Part shown: positions 1 through 4,970 of the stretch, piece after piece
Layout: each line of letters starts with the position of its first letter
How positions within the stretch are numbered: position 1 is the stretch's first letter
Assembly: GCA_001399705.1 (NCBI GenBank)
Contig: LJCR01000223.1
Coordinates: forward strand, 1-5,081
Reading direction: 5' to 3'
Length of the DNA stretch: 5,081 nt
Source of the DNA: Kouleothrix aurantiaca
GTDB taxonomy: Bacteria; Chloroflexota; Chloroflexia; Chloroflexales; Roseiflexaceae
The notes under the pieces: generated by a model
Databases searched by the model: none
What the model was told of the DNA's origin: nothing
The model's input: only the letters and a program-made list of their open reading frames with translations
Position numbers and translations under genes: made by a program

Positions 1-312
1 GGCAAGCACTGCCAGTACTTGACGCTGCGTTTGTGCGTCGATTCGCCCCATTCGCTTAATCAGGCGGCGCTTATCGACGGTGCGAATCTGGTCGAGAACG
101 ATATGCGCGTCTTTCTTGTCGAAGTGGCAGGCAACGCGGGTGGGGTAGCTGCGCGCCCTGGTGGTCATTGGGGCGAGAATGACGGTTTGAATATGCTCGT
201 TCATCTCGTCGGGCGAGATAACCAGGCAGGGGCGCGTTTTCTGTATTTCGGTACCGACCGTCGGGTCGAGGTTGACAAGGTAAACGTCGAAGCGCTTGGC
301 TACCATTCCCAT
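1..312 (-). CDS. mazF: MazF/PemK-family mRNA interferase toxin (3' end cut by window edge)
   Basis: This is the toxin of a type II toxin-antitoxin pair. MazF toxins are sequence-specific endoribonucleases that cleave mRNA and halt translation when the antitoxin is degraded. The frame reads MGMVAKRFDVYLVNLDPTVG at the start, followed by GTEIQKTRPCLVIS and an APMTTRARSYPTRV segment. These match the family's N-terminal strand, the conserved KxRP arginine (R27 here) and the catalytic-loop threonine region (T50/T51). The frame is open for 104 codons to base 1, and family members are usually about 105-120 residues, so only a few C-terminal residues should be missing. I chose ATG 312-310 because a GGGAA stretch lies 8 bases upstream; ATG 306-304, two codons later, is also possible. 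The start overlaps the end of mazE by 13 bases, which implies translational coupling from one mRNA. Confidence 0.9.
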   Translation of the reverse strand, partial: MGMVAKRFDVYLVNLDPTVGTEIQKTRPCLVISPDEMNEHIQTVILAPMTTRARSYPTRVACHFDKKDAHIVLDQIRTVDKRRLIKRMGRIDAQTQRQVLAVLA

Positions 313-563
313 TCGCTCGCTTCCCACGCCGTCGGCGGGAGATCGGCGTCGAGTAGCGTGTCGTCGCCCTGTGCTGCCATTGCCTGAAATGCTGCCGCCC
401 AGGTGGCGCGTGGAGTTTGGGCGGCTCGGATGATCAGCTGGCTGTCCTGCACTTCCAGCTCAATATCGTCGTCGAGGTGGAGCTGGTCGAGCAGCATTTT
501 GGGGATGCGAATACCCTGCGAGTTCCCGATTTTGACCAGTCGTGTCCGAATGACGTTTGACAT
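300..563 (-). CDS. mazE: MazE-family antitoxin, SpoVT/AbrB-type DNA-binding protein
   Basis: This 87-residue protein is the antitoxin partner of mazF. The N-terminal half (about residues 4-48) carries the AbrB/MazE swapped-hairpin signature, RLVKIGNSQGIRIPKMLLDQL followed by an IELEV strand, which in this family dimerises and binds the operator. The C-terminal part (about 50-87) is acidic and tryptophan-rich, ending in AWEASEWEW. MazE tails of this kind are unstructured and thread into the toxin dimer to neutralise it. The start is firm: a full AGGAGGT ribosome binding site lies 5 bases upstream of ATG 563-561. Antitoxin first, toxin second with overlapping reading frames is the standard order. 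Regulation is probably by the palindrome over the promoter (577-592). The fold assignment comes from motif recognition only. Confidence 0.93.
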   Translation of the reverse strand: MSNVIRTRLVKIGNSQGIRIPKMLLDQLHLDDDIELEVQDSQLIIRAAQTPRATWAAAFQAMAAQGDDTLLDADLPPTAWEASEWEW

Positions 564-568
564 AGCAC

Positions 569-575
569 ACCTCCT
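569..575 (-). promoter_or_regulatory. mazE ribosome binding site
   Basis: The minus strand reads AGGAGGT, a near-complete anti-16S match, 5 bases before the mazE ATG. It fixes the antitoxin start. It is much stronger than the GGGAA site before mazF, which fits the need for excess antitoxin. Confidence 0.85.
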
Positions 576-576
576 G

Positions 577-592
577 CAATGTGATTACATTG
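577..592. promoter_or_regulatory. Probable MazE/MazEF operator palindrome
   Basis: The plus strand reads CAATGT-GATT-ACATTG, a perfect 6+6 inverted repeat with a 4-base centre. It overlaps the downstream part of the mazE -10 box (589-594) and covers the expected transcription start, so a bound dimer would block RNA polymerase. MazE-type antitoxins bind palindromes at their own promoters and repress with the toxin as corepressor. The site is seen directly; the binding protein is inferred. Confidence 0.65.
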
Positions 593-617
593 TAGGCACG
601 GCAGTGGTGCATGTCAA
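589..617 (-). promoter_or_regulatory. mazEF promoter, sigma70-type
   Basis: On the minus strand the -35 box is TTGACA (617-612, perfect) and the -10 box is TACAAT (594-589, one mismatch from TATAAT), separated by exactly 17 bases. Transcription should start near base 582, leaving a leader of about 20 bases before mazE. The -35 box contains the TGA stop of the upstream same-strand reading frame (614-616). Confidence 0.85.
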
Positions 618-760
618 CCCTCTTGAGTGTCTTTCTGGCTAGGCGCAATCTCAACCGGCTGGATCTGCGCTTCCAGGTAGTGAAATGCCTCGCTCAGGCT
701 GGCGAAGCCGTGGCGCTCGCCGGTGCTGGGCCTGGTGCTTGCGCTGGCAGTATTCGGCAT
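614..760 (-). pseudogene. Unrecognised short reading frame, probably a C-terminal gene fragment
   Basis: A minus-strand frame of 48 codons from ATG 760-758 ends in TGA at 616-614. Only its last part looks like natural protein: from about base 720 it reads GERHGFASLSEAFHYLEAQI and then a polar tail ending KDTQEG, with amphipathic helix character and balanced composition. The first ~13 residues are serine/threonine/alanine-rich and lie antisense to the membrane-helix fragment on the plus strand, so they look like out-of-frame read-through. I infer that the true coding part begins near 720 and lost its 5' end. It could instead be a small intact gene. I do not recognise the family. Confidence 0.35.
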
Positions 761-818
761 TTTGCTGGCGCTGATGCGCCGCGCCACTCAGGCGACCCTG
801 GCGCAGGCTGCCCCATAG
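684..818 (+). pseudogene. C-terminal remnant of a membrane protein (single hydrophobic helix)
   Basis: A plus-strand frame, open from just after a TGA at 681-683 to TAG at 816-818, has no ATG. Its second half, from about base 717, is plainly a transmembrane segment: VLGLVLALAVFGILLAL, then a positively charged MRRATQ stop-transfer and a short soluble tail ending LAQAAP. This topology is typical of the last helix of a membrane protein. The upstream half is antisense to the protein-like minus-strand fragment and probably not real, so the gene seems to have been cut near base 720. It ends 12 bases before GTG 831 and 33 bases before the preferred start of the next gene, so it may once have been its operon partner. 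The parent family cannot be named. Confidence 0.4.
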
Positions 819-851
819 CCTTCGCGGCGAGTGTTTGATAACGAGAAGCAT

Positions 852-1457
852 ATGATGCAATCAACCGATCAGGGCGCGCTGTACCGGCTGCGCCTGGCCC
901 GCAAGGACATTGGCGTGGCAGTGGTGGTTTTGCTGGCGCTGGCGCTTGGCTGGCTGCTGCGCATGCAGGTCGAAAGCCGCACCCGCCAGTTTGCCGAAGA
1001 AGGCGCGGCCTTCAGCATAACCTACCCGGCAACATGGAATGCCACCGACACGCTGCAAGACGCGCTGCTGAAAATTTCCGACCCGCTCACCGCCTCGTCC
1101 TTCAAAACCAACCTGACGATCGAGCGCCGCGACGCCGACCCGGCCAGCCCGCTCGATCTGCAAACCCTGCTCGACCGGCGGGTGGAGCAGCACGGCGCGC
1201 TCACCGGCTACCACTTCTTGAACAACAGCGACGCAACTGTTGGCGGCGTGCACAGCAGTTCAATCGACTACGCCTACGTCGTGCAGCCGATCGACCAGCC
1301 GCGCCGCCCTTCGCTGCCAGTGGTGGTGCAGGCGCGCGAGTATATCGTCGCCGCAGCCGGCCGCACCTACTACATCACGCTGGCAGCCCCGGCCGAAGAT
1401 TTCGACGCAGCCCGCACGCAGTTCGAGCGCATGATACAAACGGTGAAAATACAATGA
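852..1457 (+). CDS. Membrane-anchored protein with PsbP/DcrB-like extracytoplasmic domain
   Basis: This is a 201-residue protein with a basic N-terminus (RLRLARK, residues 12-18), one transmembrane helix (about 20-36) and an exported domain of about 150 residues. The domain opens with FSITYPATWNA (from residue 54) and ends in a predicted helix, AARTQFERMIQTVKIQ. A short strand plus 'YPxxW' start, a central alpha/beta body and a final helix resemble the Mog1/PsbP/DcrB-like fold. That assignment is by pattern only, and no enzymatic role is implied. The start is uncertain: ATG 852 or 855 is served by GAGAAG (843-848), whereas the in-frame GTG 831 has only a weak site. The stop overlaps the next start as ATGA, so the two genes are translationally coupled. 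Confidence 0.75.
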   Translation: MMQSTDQGALYRLRLARKDIGVAVVVLLALALGWLLRMQVESRTRQFAEEGAAFSITYPATWNATDTLQDALLKISDPLTASSFKTNLTIERRDADPASPLDLQTLLDRRVEQHGALTGYHFLNNSDATVGGVHSSSIDYAYVVQPIDQPRRPSLPVVVQAREYIVAAAGRTYYITLAAPAEDFDAARTQFERMIQTVKIQ

Positions 1458-2011
1458 GCGACACACCAGAAAACCCAGGCACGCCGCGCGAGCGGCCCGC
1501 CGATGAAGTGGCGCATCTCGACCATAGCGCGGCCGACACGGGCTTGCACGCGCCCCACGCCGACACCAGCCATCGCAAAAAAACGCCGGCCCCAGCCGCA
1601 CCCGCCGAATCGCTGGCGCGGCCGCGCGGCGCGCTGGTGGCCATGCGCAAAAGCGGCGGCCTGCGCTTCACATGGCGGCTGCTGGTGGTGCACCAGGATG
1701 GCCGGCTGATCTACAAAAGCAATGAGATCGGCGCGCCCGAAAAGGCCCGCGTTATCGGCACGATCGACGCCGCGCAGAAGGCCGCGCTCGATGCCGCGCT
1801 GGCCGCCACCACGTTCGAAGCGCGGGCGTACGGTGGGCGCCAAAACCCCGACGCCTTTGCCTATGAGATCATCGCGCGCGTGGGCGAAGACAACCACTAC
1901 GCCGAGGCGATCCAGGGCAGCATCCCCGCCGCGCTCCAGCCGCTGATTACCCAGCTCAACGCGCTGCTGCCCGGCGCCGCACCAGCCACCCCGTCTGGCA
2001 GCGACGACTAG
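1454..2011 (+). CDS. Hypothetical protein with emfourin-like (protease-inhibitor-like) domain
   Basis: This is a 185-residue soluble protein with no signal peptide or membrane helix. Residues 1-58 are rich in Pro, Ala, His, Asp and Glu and look disordered. Residues about 60-172 form a compact domain: VAMRKSGGLRFTWRLLVVHQ, then a helix (IDAAQKAALDAALAATTF), a DAFAYEIIARVG strand, and SIPAALQPLITQLNALL at the end. The SGG start, the 'xQxxxLxxxLxxxxF' helix, the D-x-F-x-Y-x-I strand and the IP..L..LI..L helix recall the emfourin family, named for an inhibitor of the M4 protease protealysin. The resemblance is from memory and tentative, and no M4 protease is in the window. The ATG overlaps the previous stop by 4 bases (ATGA). 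An internal ATG at 1643 would give only the domain. Confidence 0.75.
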   Translation: MSDTPENPGTPRERPADEVAHLDHSAADTGLHAPHADTSHRKKTPAPAAPAESLARPRGALVAMRKSGGLRFTWRLLVVHQDGRLIYKSNEIGAPEKARVIGTIDAAQKAALDAALAATTFEARAYGGRQNPDAFAYEIIARVGEDNHYAEAIQGSIPAALQPLITQLNALLPGAAPATPSGSDD

Positions 2012-2014
2012 CAG

Positions 2015-2032
2015 ATCCGCCCTTGGGCGGAT
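2015..2032 (+). terminator. GC-rich hairpin after the 852-2011 gene pair
   Basis: ATCCGCCC-TT-GGGCGGAT is a perfect 8-bp inverted repeat starting 3 bases after the stop codon. There is no following T-run (the next bases are GGTTCGGC), so it is a weak intrinsic terminator at best; it may instead protect the mRNA 3' end. Confidence 0.4.
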
Positions 2033-2051
2033 GGTTCGGCGCGGCGCGGCA

Positions 2052-2060
2052 TGGTATGCT
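2052..2060 (+). promoter_or_regulatory. Extended -10 promoter element
   Basis: TGGTATGCT contains a TGn extension and a TATGCT -10 hexamer. The same nine bases occur at 5061-5069, where a clear TTGACG -35 box sits 17 bases upstream. Here the matching -35 position (2032-2037, TGGTTC) is poor, so activity would rely on the extended -10. It would start a transcript near 2067, ending at the terminator at 2258-2291. Confidence 0.4.
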
Positions 2061-2106
2061 GTGCGCGTCTGATATCGCTACCAAAACCACTGAGGCAGAG
2101 AACGAC

Positions 2107-2139
2107 ATGATGCTGCAGGCACGCAACTGGAAGAACTAA
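2107..2139 (+). CDS. Possible ten-residue leader peptide or truncated gene start
   Basis: ATG ATG opens a ten-codon frame, MMLQARNWKN, closed by TAA. A purine-rich GAGGCAGAG (2091-2099) upstream could serve as ribosome binding site, 7 bases before the first ATG. The stop is followed directly by a perfect hairpin (2140-2159). Either this is a tiny expressed peptide in a short transcript, or the preserved start of a gene whose body was lost. No run of a single amino acid suggests classical attenuation, and no biosynthetic gene follows. A chance frame of this length is also quite possible. Confidence 0.25.
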   Translation: MMLQARNWKN

Positions 2140-2159
2140 GAATCGTCGCCTGACGATTC
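2140..2159 (+). other. Perfect hairpin just after the mini-ORF
   Basis: GAATCGTC-GCCT-GACGATTC is a perfect 8-bp stem with a 4-base loop that begins at the first base after the TAA of the ten-codon frame. It is followed by G-rich sequence, not T's, so it is not a normal intrinsic terminator. A smaller inverted repeat, CATGCC-ACG-GGCATG, follows at 2171-2185. Confidence 0.5.
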
Positions 2160-2257
2160 GGGGCTTGGGGCATGCCACGGGCATGGCTCAGCACAACACT
2201 TCTAGTTGGTCGCACTGCGCTCATTTCAACGCTATTGCTTCAGTTTCTTCTGAACAT

Positions 2258-2294
2258 AGCCGTGAGCGTTTGCGAACGCCCACGGCTCTTTTGT
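2258..2294 (+). terminator. Intrinsic (Rho-independent) terminator
   Basis: AGCCGTGAGCGTT (2258-2270), loop TGCG, then AACGCCCACGGCT (2275-2287) form a 13-bp stem with one mismatch. It is followed by CTTTTGT. It closes whatever transcript starts at the 2052-2060 element and separates it from the DnaA-box region and the acetyltransferase gene downstream. Confidence 0.7.
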
Positions 2295-2359
2295 GCCCTT
2301 TGCGCGCCCACACCCCTACCGGTAGATCGGCACCGCCAAGCCGTGCGGCCGGCGTGTAC

Positions 2360-2533
2360 TTATCCACAATTGGGCGGGGTTATCCACATCGATTGTGCGC
2401 GAACGAACGCGAATCTAAAGTGATTCGAAAACATGATGGATCGCATCCCTATCACTCAAACCATGATACAGGTTTCGCCCAAATGTTGCACTGAATCTCA
2501 CGCTGGCGCAAAAAAATGCCCAGGTTATCCACA
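2360..2533 (+). other. Cluster of three exact DnaA boxes (oriC-like or DnaA-titration site)
   Basis: TTATCCACA, the canonical high-affinity DnaA box, occurs exactly at 2360-2368, 2380-2388 and 2525-2533, always in the same orientation. The first two are spaced 20 bases start to start, about two helical turns. The 136 bases between boxes two and three are less GC-rich than the flanking genes and include CGAATC-TAAAGT-GATTCG (2410-2427) and an A7 run (2511-2517). Three exact nine-base matches within 174 bases are very unlikely by chance. The cluster could be part of a replication origin, a datA-like titration site, or DnaA control of the gene at 2576. Usual oriC neighbours (dnaA, dnaN, gyrB, rpmH, parAB) are absent here, so the role is open. 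Confidence 0.6.
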
Positions 2534-2575
2534 CTCGAAATTCTGCCAAACCGATCACTTCAAAGGAGGCGCACA

Positions 2576-3592
2576 ATGCATTCTTCACCCAATTCCATAA
2601 CTCTTCGCCCCGGCACATTAGGCGATTTACCTGCGGTTGTGGGGCTGGCAAACGCCTGCTCGCGCGAAACCGGCGACGGCGAAATGCTCACTGCTGAAGC
2701 GTATAGCGACGAGTGGAACGACCCTTCGATCAACCTCGACACGAACACGCGCGTGGCAGTGCTGCCCGACGGCACGGTTGGCGGCTGTGTGGAAGTGTGG
2801 AGCAGCGCGCCATTCGTCAGCCACTGGGTGTGGGGGCGCGTGCACCCCGAGCTTCGCGGCCAGGGCATTGGCAGCGCGCTCATGGCCTGGGCCGAAGCCC
2901 GCACCCGCGAAACCATTGCGCAAGCGCCCGAGGGCGCACGCGTGGTGATCGACACCGCCAGCGCGAGCGGGCACCAGCCCACCATCGACCTGATGCTTGA
3001 TCGCGGCTTCGCGCAGGTGCGCGGCTCGCTGCGCATGGCCCGCCCGCTCGATGGCGCGCTGCCCATGCCCAAATGGCCGGCCGGCACCGAACTGCGCCCC
3101 ATGCGCGACAAGCATCACCGCGCACTGTATCACGCGATCGACGAAGCGTGGCGCGACCACTGGGGCTATGTGGCCGCCCCCGAAGAAGAAGGTTTCGCCA
3201 CCTGGATGTATCGCCAGACTCAGCGCACCGAGTACGACCCCACGCTGTGGCTGGTGGCCTGGGATGGCGAGCAGATCGCCGGCGCGGTGCTGTGCTACGC
3301 CAGCTACAGCGGCGACCCAAGCTACGGCTGGGTGAGCCGGCTGGCGGTGCGGCGCGCATGGCGCAAGCGTGGCATGGGCGAGGCACTGCTCTATGCAGGG
3401 TTTGCCGCTTTACAAAGCCGAGGATGCACGCAGGTCGGGCTGGGCGTCGATGCGCAAAGCCTCACCGGCGCAACCCGCCTGTACGAAAAAGTTGGCCTGC
3501 GCACGGTGCACAGCATGGTCGCGTTTGAGAAGGAAATTCGCCCCGGCCACGATCTCTCGACGCAGGATCTGGCCGCGAGCGGCGAGCAATAA
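2576..3592 (+). CDS. Tandem-GNAT N-acetyltransferase
   Basis: This 338-residue protein has two GNAT domains, which transfer an acyl group from acyl-CoA to an amine. Domain 1 (about residues 8-165) starts ITLRPGTLGDLPAVVGLA and carries the acetyl-CoA loop R94-GQGIG-S100 after a VHPELRG strand. Domain 2 (about 178-320) has a second loop R265-KRGMG pattern after VSRLAVRRAW, and ends with the family's TRLYEKVGL motif. Tandem GNATs include mycothiol synthase (MshD), but nothing here identifies the substrate, so I give no symbol. The start is well supported: AAAGGAGG (2562-2569) lies 6 bases before ATG 2576. The frame is open further upstream to 2516, but that would read through the third DnaA box and the ribosome binding site. 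The next gene starts 33 bases downstream, probably in the same operon. Confidence 0.88.
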   Translation: MHSSPNSITLRPGTLGDLPAVVGLANACSRETGDGEMLTAEAYSDEWNDPSINLDTNTRVAVLPDGTVGGCVEVWSSAPFVSHWVWGRVHPELRGQGIGSALMAWAEARTRETIAQAPEGARVVIDTASASGHQPTIDLMLDRGFAQVRGSLRMARPLDGALPMPKWPAGTELRPMRDKHHRALYHAIDEAWRDHWGYVAAPEEEGFATWMYRQTQRTEYDPTLWLVAWDGEQIAGAVLCYASYSGDPSYGWVSRLAVRRAWRKRGMGEALLYAGFAALQSRGCTQVGLGVDAQSLTGATRLYEKVGLRTVHSMVAFEKEIRPGHDLSTQDLAASGEQ

Positions 3593-3625
3593 ACAGCCGC
3601 TGGCTATCGCCGCAAAGGGAATACA

Positions 3626-4576
3626 ATGAACGCTTCGCTTGGTAATCAGCAGAATCTGCTCACGACCTACCTGCGTCCACTGCGCGGGCATGTTGCCCTG
3701 CTGGCCGCGCTGCTGCTCGGCGGCATCGGCCTGGAGCTGCTCAACCCGCAGATTCTGCGCTCGTTTATCGACACGGTGGCCGAGGTGCAGCGCGCGCTGG
3801 GCTTCGCGAACGAGAAAGACCACCCCGAGGTCGCGCCGTCGCAGTTCGAGGTCAACTACTCCTACACCGAAGCCGCGATCGCCGCCGACCAGATCGTGCT
3901 CTACAAGCTGATCTGCCGCCAGGTGGCCTACGCGCTCGATATGACCGCCAGCTTCCTGCCCAAGCCCGTCACTGGCGTGAACGGCAACGGCATGCACACC
4001 AACCTGTCGATCACCAAGGAAGGTAAGAACCAGTTCTTCGGCACCGGCGCGGAGGGCCTGTCGGATAGCGGCTGGTCGTTCATCGATCGCATCCTGACCA
4101 GCGCGAACGATATCTGCCTGTCGCTCAACGCCAGCGTGAGCGCCTACCGCCGCCTCGACCCGCACTTCGAAGCGCCGAACCAGATCAAAGCCTCACCCGT
4201 CGACCGCGGCTCGATGGTGCGTATCCCGATCGGCAACGAGAAGTCGGCCCGCGTCGAGGTGCGCTCGGTCGGCCCCGACGCAAACCCGTACATGGTGCTC
4301 TACACGCTGCTGAAGACCGGCACCGAGGGCCCTTCCAAGGAAGGCGTGCGCCAGGCCGAGAGCTACCTGCCCGACAACATCTACACCGCGATCGAGAACT
4401 TCCGCGCCAGCTCGTATGTCAAGGAGCTGTACGGCGAGGACGTGGCCGCCCGCTACGCCGACCTCAAGCAGTCCTCGGCCGACCGCTGCCCGCGCCTGCT
4501 GGGCTCGCGCATCAAGACGGGCGAGATCCAGTTCCACCACGAGGTCTACAACCAGGCGCTCTGGAACGAGTTCTAG
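3626..4576 (+). CDS. Chimeric gene: ABC-exporter N-terminus fused in frame to glutamine synthetase C-terminus
   Basis: Residues 1 to about 51 look like the start of an ABC exporter membrane domain: LLTTYLRPLRGHVALLAALL, a first transmembrane helix (about 22-39), then LNPQILRSFIDT. From about residue 52 the protein is a type I glutamine synthetase: HPEVAPSQFEVNY (66-78, metal and glutamate ligand region), GVNGNGMHTN (117-126, ATP/glutamate His), DRGSMVRIP (193-201, active-site arginine), RVEVRS...DANPY (209-222), and a native-looking end, HHEVYNQALWNEF. Glutamine synthetases of this class are about 440-470 residues; here only ~265 C-terminal residues remain. The beta-grasp domain and the first ExE metal ligands are missing, so ATP-dependent glutamine synthesis is not expected. 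The start has AAAGGGA about 5 bases upstream. The exporter part fits the acetyltransferase operon; the synthetase part has different codon use (about 16 GAG to 4 GAA, against 8 to 13 in the acetyltransferase). It may be a deletion fusion or an assembly join. Confidence 0.85.
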   Translation: MNASLGNQQNLLTTYLRPLRGHVALLAALLLGGIGLELLNPQILRSFIDTVAEVQRALGFANEKDHPEVAPSQFEVNYSYTEAAIAADQIVLYKLICRQVAYALDMTASFLPKPVTGVNGNGMHTNLSITKEGKNQFFGTGAEGLSDSGWSFIDRILTSANDICLSLNASVSAYRRLDPHFEAPNQIKASPVDRGSMVRIPIGNEKSARVEVRSVGPDANPYMVLYTLLKTGTEGPSKEGVRQAESYLPDNIYTAIENFRASSYVKELYGEDVAARYADLKQSSADRCPRLLGSRIKTGEIQFHHEVYNQALWNEF

Positions 4577-4596
4577 GCGATTGGGCTGCCCGGTAT

Positions 4597-4624
4597 TCAG
4601 GACTCAGGAGTCAGAAGTCAGCAG
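4597..4624. repeat. Four-copy heptanucleotide tandem repeat (TCAGNAN)
   Basis: TCAGGAC, TCAGGAG, TCAGAAG and TCAGCAG follow each other without a gap, 21 bases after the stop of the chimeric gene. Short heptamer arrays of the TCAGAAG kind occur between genes in several bacterial groups. No function can be assigned from one copy. Confidence 0.7.
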
Positions 4625-4674
4625 GGTTTTGGCTTCCTGAAACTGGCTGAGCGCAACAAAGTAAGAGAAGAAAA

Positions 4675-4705
4675 GGGCTGTGTGTTCTGCACGCAGCCCC
4701 TTTTT
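4675..4705 (+). terminator. Intrinsic terminator of the glutamine synthetase end
   Basis: GGGCTGTGTG-TTCTG-CACGCAGCCC is a 10-bp stem (one T-G wobble) with a 5-base loop, followed by C and TTTTT. An A-rich stretch (AAGAGAAGAAAA) precedes it, so it could also terminate weakly on the other strand. It lies about 100 bases past the stop codon. Confidence 0.88.
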
Positions 4706-4715
4706 CTGTGTGTAC

Positions 4716-4948
4716 GCCCGGCCGTAAACGACCGGGCTCGGAAGCAGCGCCCGCTGATGAAGATTTACAAAATTATCTGGCTATCACTTTTGCCCGGCCG
4801 CTAAAGCAGCGGGCTAGATTGCGGCGAAGCCCGCCTTCGCGGGCTGTCCAGATTAATTTGTTAAAGACCATGAGCGGGCTTGCGTGTGGCGCATACGAGC
4901 CCGCTTCAGCGGGCGTGGCTCGGTAGCGCGGTGGCTTTAGCCCCGCGC
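4716..4948. repeat. Cluster of REP-like GC-rich palindromes
   Basis: At least five imperfect palindromes sit in about 230 bases with no gene. They are: 4716-4737 (GCCCGGCCG-TAAA-CGACCGGGC, one mismatch); 4792-4814 (GCCCGGCCGCTAAAG...CGGGC, looser); 4828-4845 (AGCCCGC-CTTC-GCGGGCT, perfect); 4873-4905 (AGCGGGCT...AGCCCGCT, with an inner CGTGTG/CATACG stem); and 4926-4948 (GCGCGG-T-GGCT-TT-AGCC-CCGCGC). The fourth overlaps an alternative hairpin, GCCCGCT-TC-AGCGGGC (4899-4914). Several share a CTAAAG/CTTTAG core. This is the style of REP elements, which are often spread by RAYT transposases, and no transposase is in the window. An open plus-strand frame across 4708-4926 is just translated repeat. 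Confidence 0.65.
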
Positions 4949-4949
4949 G

Positions 4950-4967
4950 GGAACAAGCTCCTGTTCC
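4950..4967. other. Small inverted repeat
   Basis: GGAACA-AGCTCC-TGTTCC is a perfect 6-bp stem with a 6-base loop, directly after the last REP-like palindrome. No T-run follows. It may be part of the repeat cluster. Confidence 0.4.
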
Positions 4968-4970
4968 TAT

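Noticed and set aside
19..387. Plus-strand open frame across the toxin-antitoxin genes
   Set aside because: The opposite strand encodes clear MazF and MazE motifs with ribosome binding sites and a promoter; this frame has no family features.
1034..1453. Upstream extension of the 1454-2011 frame, open back to ATG 1034
   Set aside because: The extension reads arginine- and histidine-rich sequence typical of an out-of-frame GC-rich strand, and it lies wholly inside the well-supported 852-1457 gene. ATGA overlap at 1454 is the natural start.
2180..2250. tRNA-like start (GGGCATGGCTCAG)
   Set aside because: It resembles a tRNA D-arm, but there is no T-arm GGTTCGA motif or acceptor-stem partner at the expected distance.
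2165..2494. Plus-strand open frames in the 2165-2494 region (about 80-110 codons)
   Set aside because: They run through a strong terminator and two DnaA boxes, have no good ribosome binding site, and their translations look random.
3410..4165. Long minus-strand open frame (251 codons) across the acetyltransferase end and the fused gene
   Set aside because: It is antisense to strong family motifs on the plus strand, spans the boundary of two real genes, and reads no recognisable domain. High-GC shadow frame.
4708..4926. 72-codon plus-strand frame after the terminator
   Set aside because: It is translated REP-like palindromes, starts directly after a terminator, and has no ribosome binding site.
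4716..4948. CRISPR array
   Set aside because: The palindromes differ in sequence and length and are not separated by uniform spacers.
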